Assembly (NCBI RefSeq): GCF_037975245.1 | Contig: NC_092580.1 | Coordinates: forward strand, 19,328,501 to 19,392,500 | DNA from: Apostichopus japonicus | Lineage: Eukaryota > Echinodermata > Holothuroidea > Aspidochirotida > Stichopodidae | Length of the DNA stretch: 64,000 nt | Reading direction: 5' to 3' | Part shown: one piece after another, positions 42,701 through 51,700 of the stretch | How positions within the stretch are numbered: the stretch's first letter is position 1 | How the letters are laid out: the number at the start of each line of letters is the position of its first letter | Program-made: the position numbers and the translations under genes | Notes under the pieces: model-generated | Database searches by the model: none | What the model was told of the DNA's origin: nothing | What the model saw: only the letters and a program-made list of their open reading frames with translations

Positions 42701-45700
42701 TGTCAATTGCTTTACCAATGTGTTGCACTGAATATTTAAAGTTTTCACAGTTGACGAGGCATTCTTTACATCTACAACAAGTTACAATAGTGTCACCTTA
42801 TTATAATTATCGTTAGTCTCTACGTAGCATCAAAGTAATACTACAAGCATATTTGTACTGCATGGTCTCTTCAAATAGATATCTATCTGTCTGTTCGTTT
42901 ATCTGTCTGTATGTAGTGATGTATGTGTGTTATCTGTCTTTGACATGTATGTAAAACTTCACATCACGAACAGATGCTTAAATAAACGTCCTACTTTTTA
43001 TGCACACATATGTCGATGACTAATCCCTCTTGTTTTTTCTCTTGTCAACAGAGCCGGTTTACGAGCAGCCGGTATTCTTCTCCCCCTCCTTGGTATCACC
43101 TGGGTCTTTGGTCTCTTAGCCGTCAATCAAGGAATGTTACTCTACCAGTTCCTCTTCGCTTTCTGTAGCTTCGTTCTCGGGGTCTCCATCTTCATATTTT
43201 ACTGCATCTTAGATTCAACGGTAGGTTGTTCCATATATACTTATTAAATGTGGGAAATCTAGTAAAGGAGGGTTCTGAAGTAATTTACCCTAAAAATGTA
43301 AAGCTGTTTTAATAGGACTATTTGAGAATTATTTTAAGTTATTAATTTAGAGATTGTTGTGGCTCTTTTCAGATGATATTTGTCTAGCAACATGAAACAT
43401 TTATTGAATACTTTAATAAACATTTATTAAATACTTTAATATAGTGCACTTGTTAACTCATTGTAATCTGCCTATCTTTTCAGGTGAGGTTGGAGATCTT
43501 AAGATGTTGCTTCCACGTAGAAGGCAAGAAAAGTCAAATGGACTCAGCAAGCTCAGTAAGTTTTAGCAGCCATCTGGTATATTTAATTTACCTCCTCGAT
43601 CCCTCGTGTCGTTATTAGTTCTCATATCTGTAGGCACGAATTTATTTAGTTCTTAAAGAGAATTGTGACGACTATTATGCTGATGACATCCCTTCATTTC
43701 CTTGGTTTCTCACAATCTCAAGACATGTGGAACGCTTGGAAGATGATTTGAAGAATAAACCATTGATCAGCCTCCATTGATGTTATATACACCAAGCTCT
43801 TGAACTGAATACTGACTTTCCTCTCATCTTCACACCCCTTACTTCTCCCCTCCCCCCTCCCCCTCCCCATCCATTAAGGAAAGTAAAGAAAATAATCATA
43901 GCTAAGAAGGAAAATGCCCATTTTACAGCATTTCAGTTTCTTTTCTCACCGTAATGTAATCTTGATTCTGGGTACTCAACAGCGATCAGCACTCTCGTAC
44001 AGTAAGGATACGCCCAGCAAGTTTAACATCGGTATCTCAACCGGTTCAATGGGAAGCAACAGGTCGTCGCGACAAGGAGGCAGTTCTTACCACCCGAACG
44101 GTGTCGCACGTAAGACTGCCAGCACGACCACCAACGTCACCCCATCTTCCAACGTGGACTACGTTCCCCCTTACTATAGACCCAACGGACCCACAGATCT
44201 CGATGGTAAGTCGTCTGTCACTTCTCACGGTTGCCGTGGCGTTTTGGAAGATGGAAAAACTAGGATCACTAATATTTCCTCTCGTTCTAGGCAAACCTTG
44301 GCTTGCATGTTCATGTCTTATCTATATGTAGCACCACCGTAGAAGTTGCATGCACCCCTCTCTCCACTCTCGGCCATATTAAGGCATATACTATCTCATT
44401 CAGTAGTGTGACTCTATGAAAATGGTAGATGTGAAGATTCAAAAAACTTTTACATGAAATCACGAACACCATGTCTTTGCTTTGATCTATTACACTGCGT
44501 GTAGCCTAATGTGTGACACATTCCTTGTTTGAATCATGGAAAAGGAGGCACATTTGTAAAACTATCTAAGTGTTGGCTAATTTTTGGGGATATCCACATC
44601 TGGCATTTTATTTGTAAATAATTGTTACCACTAGACAGAATTTTAGATTAGATGTGGATGCATGCAAGTAATATAACTAACAATATTGTCAGAGTCAACA
44701 AGATATTCTGATAAAGTCAAAAGTAAGATCCCAAATCTTATTGTGATGAGATTTTTCAACCACTAAGCTTATATTATGTCATGTCAAGCTAATGTGTATC
44801 TCCCCCCGCCCCCCCCCCCCCAAGAAAAATAATAATCAAACTGGGTCACTGAGTGTTTGAAGTAGTTTTTAATAAATAAAAAAGACCATTGGTAATGACA
44901 GAATTGTAAAGGGAACGATATTGTTTGGTCATAAGTAACGTTGTGAGTTATTATACGAAAACCTTACATCTGTAAATATTTTCAGAAGAGTCTTGGTGAT
45001 GCAACCCCTCCCCCCCCCCCAAAAAAATCATAGATATATTTCTGGTGCCATAGTGAAACTGTTGGTCTCTGACTTGCATTAGTATTGCCAATAATTATCC
45101 AAAAATGGGATTCCAAACATCAGACTTTTTTCATGATTATCGCCTTTGTCTGTCGTTATTCATTATTTGTTGTTATGTTTTACTTGCATGTTGTCTCCCA
45201 AGGTACAAGGTTTAGTTATGCTTGAGATAATTGCTAGCCCATTTGAAAGTATATATGCTAACACTCCTGGTGGCTTAGTTACCTGATTGGTGATTGAAGT
45301 TACCGAGTCTCAAAGAGGGCCTGGCCTTGTTGTTACTGCTTGGTTACATTGGATGTGATTGTTGCTTAAACAGTGATCAGTTCTCTAACTATTCACTGAC
45401 TGCCTTAAAGTTGCCAGGTGCATAACTGAGGTACACTTGAGTAATATTAGAATTCCAATCATTCTGCAAATTTCTCTTACTTTCAATGACACAACACAGA
45501 AAATATGTGCCATCTTCCTGGAAGTTCTTTTCAGTAACTGTGGCTTAAATCTGTGTGTGTGTGTTTGCCTGAGTCTAGGTGTGTTTTTCACTTTTATTTG
45601 GGGGGGGGGGGGGGGTGGGTGGAGGTTGTGGTTGAATGTGATACTGAGAAAGTCATAATTTTTGTTTTCATTATTGGAAGAAATTTTATTTTAGAAAATA

Positions 45701-48700
45701 GTTATGAAGAGATTATCATGGCAGAGAACAATTGGAGTTGTGACTCATAAGCTTGCATGATCAAACTAAAAAAATTATTAATTAACAGAGCTGCCAAAAC
45801 TTATCAATATCTCGAGAAACTGGCAAACTTTTCACCCACGTCGGCTATTTAATTTTATTTTTTCTGTTCCGTAATGTCGCTCGTTATTAATTTAATACTC
45901 TAGATCCCAGAGCGGCTCTGCTCTCTGGCAACCCTGCTAATCTTCTCGGTAAGTACCTAGAGAGATAGTTAGCCCGCCATTGTTTAACAGCTTGTCATCA
46001 AGTACTTACCCATCACCGATCCACACTGCCTGCTTCCCCCTTTCACCCTGTTACCGCTTCATCTCATTAACTCATTCATCCCTTATAGTGAGACTTCTCA
46101 CTTTTGCAATTTACACATCTGCCTTTGAAAGGAGCATATTGGTATTATGATGTATATATGTGTATACCTATATATAGACATCATCATAATTCGTTTGTTT
46201 GGGCTGAGTTTTTAATGGTTTCCTGGTGGGCAGAAAATGACTGAATGCCTTGGTGACCACAGTTACGCTTGAGGTAGTCGGAGTGACATGTAGCTCATTT
46301 ATTATGAAACCACTCATGGATACCATAATATGCTATTCTTGTTTGACAGCAGCATCGGCTGTCCAGATAGTATTAAGTTATGCTCATTTAATCCTCGCAT
46401 CGTTCAATTACAAATTTAATGCTCCAGTTTGGTATTTGACAAGAAAAGCTACTTAAAAGTTACTTCTGCAAGCTTTGGTAATTTTCATCCATAAGATGCA
46501 ATATGCTCCTTTGATTTTATAATTTCTGCTAGTTTCATCAGCTGAGTGTTACTTTGATATGTATCTATTTCATTGATGGAGGTTCTGTGGTATAGTTGAC
46601 ATAACTTCATATGACAACTGGTGCTGATGATATTACCATTTGCTTCATTTCAACTTTGACAAGTAGAGATTTTTCCCGCCAGAGGAGAAGCGTATCCGTT
46701 GAATGTTGCATCAGCATGCTTCTCACCATCATTCGGTGTATTTTACATTCTCAATGTTTTGTTTCATTGGGAAAGGGGAGGGGGAAGGGGAGGGGAATAT
46801 TGTTTTGGGGGGCAAGGGGTTGCTACTCAATGCCCAAATACGAAAGACGACATCTGTTCAATAGTGTGACGGCCGAAAGTTCTTAAGTTGATGAAGTAAC
46901 TAGCTGTGCATTGTCTATCTCTGGAATTATTCACAAGTGATACAGTTTGTTGTAATACTATGTATGGAGCAGTCACATCTCAGGGTGGTGGGAATCAAAA
47001 GGATAGCTTTGGTGTCATATAAAGGTACAAGTTTGATTTCAGCGACATCATATGGAGTACAAGAGCATCAGTATTTGCATTTTTGAGCTGAACTGCCTTG
47101 TCAATAATTTAATCTGGAAGCAATGAGGTTTTATGGGGTTTTTTTTTGTTGCCTTTCCTTATTTTCCCTTTTATCAAGGCGTGGGGGGGGGGCAAGGGGG
47201 GCAGAGAGCAATGCTAATGATTATTTTTGGTGGAGTGCAGAATGGAGTTAGTACTAAGATGTGAACAGTATTTGGATTGAACTGGGAGAGAATTTTAATT
47301 GGTAGCCTTGACAACACCACACAGTCATACTACCCATGTTGGTAATAGGAGACTGGGTACAGCGTATTTAGTTTATGTATAATATTCTACTTATGATCAT
47401 CTGCCAATTCTTTAAAAGCTTTTTGTCTTAGGGATTAAAATAAAAAATAACATCAGCCAGTTTTGCTTTCTGCTCTTATTCTTATGTTCAAACTAATGAA
47501 TGGTATTCGTACATTTCGTGCTGCAAGGAGACTTGTACTATTAAGTATTTGAAAGTGCCTTTTAAAACAAATGCATTGCAGTGAAGAATTGATGCTGGAC
47601 CTTAGTATATTAACTAGAGAGAAACTATCAGTTGTGTTGGGGGAAGCTGAAATATATTATGTTTACCTTTCAGAATTTTGATAGCCTATGCAATGTGAAA
47701 TGTTCTAGTTGACAAAACTTTAGTGTTAGCAAAGAACAACAAATCAACCTGAGAGTCCTGCCTCTTTATTGTCCTTCTTTCTTAAAATATCAATTTGTGA
47801 ATCTAAGGCAATATTTAATTTTTCAAGTGTCTTTTACTTCTTACTTGAACACAATATTTGTTCAGTTAAACTGTATATTAAAAACCACATTCATAAGAAT
47901 TGTTTGTATTGCAGGAGTTGGAAGTACCCTTCACTGTCAGTCCAAGGTTTTGATACCAATCAAATGGAAACTATGGATTATCTTTTCACTTTGCACCTAC
48001 TCTTATCGAAAACAAAATCTAATCAAAGGCAGTTTTACAGAATTCAAGTAAAGTGTCACAGAGAATTTCAAACTTCAGCAAATATTGTTTTATAAATCTT
48101 CCAAAAATGTCAGACAGTTTTTTTTTATTCTTTCTTTGTATGTTTTTTCTTGATGATCAAACACAAATGAGCATTTCCTTTTCAGATATTGAATTTCAAA
48201 GGAAAGAAACTTTTGAAACACAACAGCAAACATGAAAACAAACAGTTTTCACTCTGTGGTCAATTGGTGATGTTATTTCTGTTAACAAATTTTTTCCTTT
48301 TTCCAATTTTCCATTGCTGCTTCTTATATTAATAAAGATTGGGACTTTGAATACAGTGGTAGTCAAAAACCCCCGAGTAAGAAAGGTAAACGGAGAAGAA
48401 AGAAGGGTAAGGAAAAAAAACAAAAATCGATGGACGTGTGAATTTTGTGAATGGATTCCCTTCTTCAAGCATTTTTGAGTGTTTTCCAGTTTCTTGTTTC
48501 CTTTATAAACCCTTAAAACCTCCTTTGATATTTGGACACATGTTTGACCCCCTTCCCCTCCCCCTACCCTTCCCTTTCCCATCTTTCTCTTTTCAATTTA
48601 TTTTTTACCTCTCTAAATATCTGAACAAAGGGATACTCTTCTATAGAATCGTATATTGTTCAGTGAATTTGTTACTATTGTTATATGTTTTGTTCCTTGT

Positions 48701-51700
48701 AGTTTGTTTTATCAATTGTAACTAATTCCAGAAGAAAACTTTTAGAAATAATAAAGAAGAAAAAAAAAGAAACGTTCCAGCAAGGATTCTAAGCCATCAA
48801 AAATGAAAAGTGTTTTTTTTTTATTTATTTATTTATTTATTTATTTTTATTATTATTATTGAGAAAATTAAAAAAAAAAAGCAAGAAAAAAAACTAGTAT
48901 TTAACAGATTCAGGTTAAAAACTGTAACTTAATTTTGCTGATATATGCCATTTCTCTAATACCTACTTGATACCCTGTATGACGGCTGTCTTGCATTCAG
49001 TTTCCATAATATAATTTTAACCATTACCCTTTTTTTTTCGGTTTCCTAATATTCCAGGAGAACAACGTTTGTTGTAATACCACTGTTGTATTACCTGAGC
49101 TAATTTATCTCTGTATTTTAATAACCCCTGTATATACCATTGGGATGAATTTATGCTACAGTTCTATTAATTTGTATACTCTTGTCTATTAATGTTATAG
49201 TCCTGTGATGCAATCTGTAATTTATGGATTTTATTTCTCTGCAGCTTAATGTACCCATACCACTCTAGGCATGTCTAAAAGATGTTTAACACTGTAAAAC
49301 ACTGATAAACACTGTAAAACACTGATAAACAATCAACACAGTTGGCTTGGAAGTTGGATTTCAATGGGTCACAATACATAGGGGCTTCATTACAGAGACA
49401 GACCCACACACACATACACAAAGAAATATGAGGGCCTCCAAAGACTTTGTAGGGTTTCTCTTTTGATTCTTCTTTTTGGTTTTTTTTGTTGTTTTTTTGG
49501 CAATGTTTTAATCCAGTGCAGTACTGAATACATGCGTCCAAAATAAATCATTAAAACGTGAGCTTTTCTCAACATTTATGATTTTGATGTCTGAAATCGT
49601 TTCTGAAATTTCTTTCAAATCATACACGATAAAACATATCAATGACAGCCATCCAATCAAAGTACATGCCTGCCTGCATTGTTGTCACGACGACGTCTGA
49701 CATTATCCGTGGATATGCAGGGGAAAATGGACGTTGTCGAAGGATACGCTGTCGTAAAACTGAGGACAATTTTCTTCCATAATGAATTCCTAAGATTGCC
49801 AGACCCAATATGTCTAGCATTGGTACTGGATGTAGGATTGGGATTGCTGAGCAGTAGAGAGTACTAGATGTAACAAAAATAATTAAACATTGTTTATAGC
49901 TTTTGCATGTTCCGTCACAGTCTACTTGGCAATCACAGCATCATCTGACACATCGGTTTTTTCTTCCACAACACAGTTGTTTTTGGCCTCTCATGGTCAT
50001 CTTATGTTTAAATGAGCACCAGCCAACTTTAAGCACACCTTGCAACTCATTAATCTTCTTAAGTTTTCATCACTTTCCTTATCGTTATTTCGCCGATTAA
50101 CTCTTCTGTGTTCTTTGAAGTATAAAAAAATCACCACTGCAGAACATTCATTTTATTTCTGTCAAGTATGTATATATTATAATATATGTATAAAACAATC
50201 ATGTCAAAAAGAGATATCCTTCATTTAAAATTTGGTTTTCATTTTCTGGAAAATTTCAGGGTCTGGTTGCCTATTTTGAATGAATCTGCATTTTTCTTGT
50301 GGTTTTTGATATGCGTTTATAGACATGGGTGTAAATAGACGTTGATGTCTTTCGTTGTATTAGGAAGCCCCTATTTTTTTTGTGAGCAAACAAGGATAAC
50401 TTACAATATGACGTTTTGATGACCTGGTTAATTATTAGCTATTACATCAACATCGTGTTATTCTTCAATTGAACAAATTTTGAACTCAACACATTTTTCA
50501 TTGGAATAAAGAATACTGTTTCTACTTTGAGTAGTTATGCTCCTATTTTGATAATGTCAGCCCTGTGTGTGCTGTTACCTGAGTCGAACCCTGATTTCCA
50601 TTTCGAGTAATTTTTTTATAATTTTTCTCTCGCTTGCAGGTGGTGGTGATGATGATTCTGAATCCGACAGTGAAGCTTCGGTTCAGCCGGTCAGGGATAG
50701 CATGTCGCTCGCATCCTCTCACTCCTCGGATGACGAGGATGGGGATTTCGGAGACTGGAAGAAGATACCTCGCAACGAATCTAAGATGCCAGGTGTGTGG
50801 AACGATACTTTCAAAGTGTCCGCCAAATTATTTTTGAAAGTTTGTTTTGTAAATAAGTTGGTCAATAATGTAATCTTTTCCACTGCTTATGTCTGTCGTG
50901 ATATTGGCTTGTAAAGGGCATTGGTGAAGAACAAAATTTACAAATATTAGAATAAATGTACTCCCTTATGTGTATGGGGTTTTGGGGGGCATGCTAATGG
51001 CTGACATGATGTAAGTAATGTAATGAAAGAAATACATAATTAAATTTTGACTTTATCATTAAAATTGATAATTGAGTTTCAATACAAAGTATCAACACCA
51101 AACAATAATCCTTCACCACTCCCCAACAACTGATTTTATTTTAATTATGGATCACAAGCAGTTGCTTTTTGGCAAAACTGAAATTTTAGAAATATCTACT
51201 TTTGTTTTCCTATCTTTTATAGATGCACTCAGGCATGTACCAGTGCACAGCACTCCTAAAGGTAATACCCTCCTTGCAATAACTTGGTTTTGAAATGCTC
51301 ATGTGAATCCCATCATATTGTATTTATAAATCATATTAATTAATCGCTACTCGTCAGAGTTTCAACTTAAACCTTTGTACTTATCCTGCTACAAGACACC
51401 GTACATCAGAACAGTCTGGAATGCTACAGTTTGGAAAACTTTCCATTAATTTTTTTTTTCATATATATATATTGGAGATTGCAAGTTGAACTTGTTTTAA
51501 TTCGATATTTTTCTCATTCTGTCATGTATTATTGTGTTAGGATTTTTTGTTACTCTTCATGTGTTTGGTGATATTATTCTTTCAGATGTGGTGTAGCATC
51601 TTTATGTATTTCATGTGTTGTGTAAGTGTTCCTCCTTTATGTCATGTGTTATGGTGTTACTACACTAAGTACATTATTGAATATTTATCTCTTTCCTTTT

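Larger units (their letters stand above)
39944..43051. other. CELSR: CELSR intron, 3.1 kb, within intracellular loop 3
   Basis: Includes a possible 9-nt microexon (41307-41315), a 10-base C run near 41830, and a tetranucleotide repeat at about 42880-42950. No other coding segment is needed by phase. Confidence 0.7.
48407..50639. other. CELSR: CELSR intron, 2.2 kb
   Basis: Contains a (TTTA)n/(ATT)n block and a short 20-bp tandem repeat, both listed. Otherwise AT-rich with no recognised feature. Confidence 0.65.

Noticed and set aside
44291-44330. Alternative terminal exon after a strong TTCTAG acceptor, ending ...CLIYM-stop
   Set aside because: In frame with exon 22 but would remove the conserved acidic tail; no conservation argument. 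Kept only as a remote possibility.
47916-48051. Open segment after TTGCAG that reads in frame from exon 23
   Set aside because: No good donor, AT-rich codons and no resemblance to CELSR tails.
48196-48582. 128-residue minus-strand open frame
   Set aside because: Antisense to CELSR exon 24 and low-complexity sequence; no independent evidence.
49620-49820. 66-residue minus-strand open frame with a somewhat protein-like composition
   Set aside because: No family recognised, no splice signals, and short enough to arise by chance.
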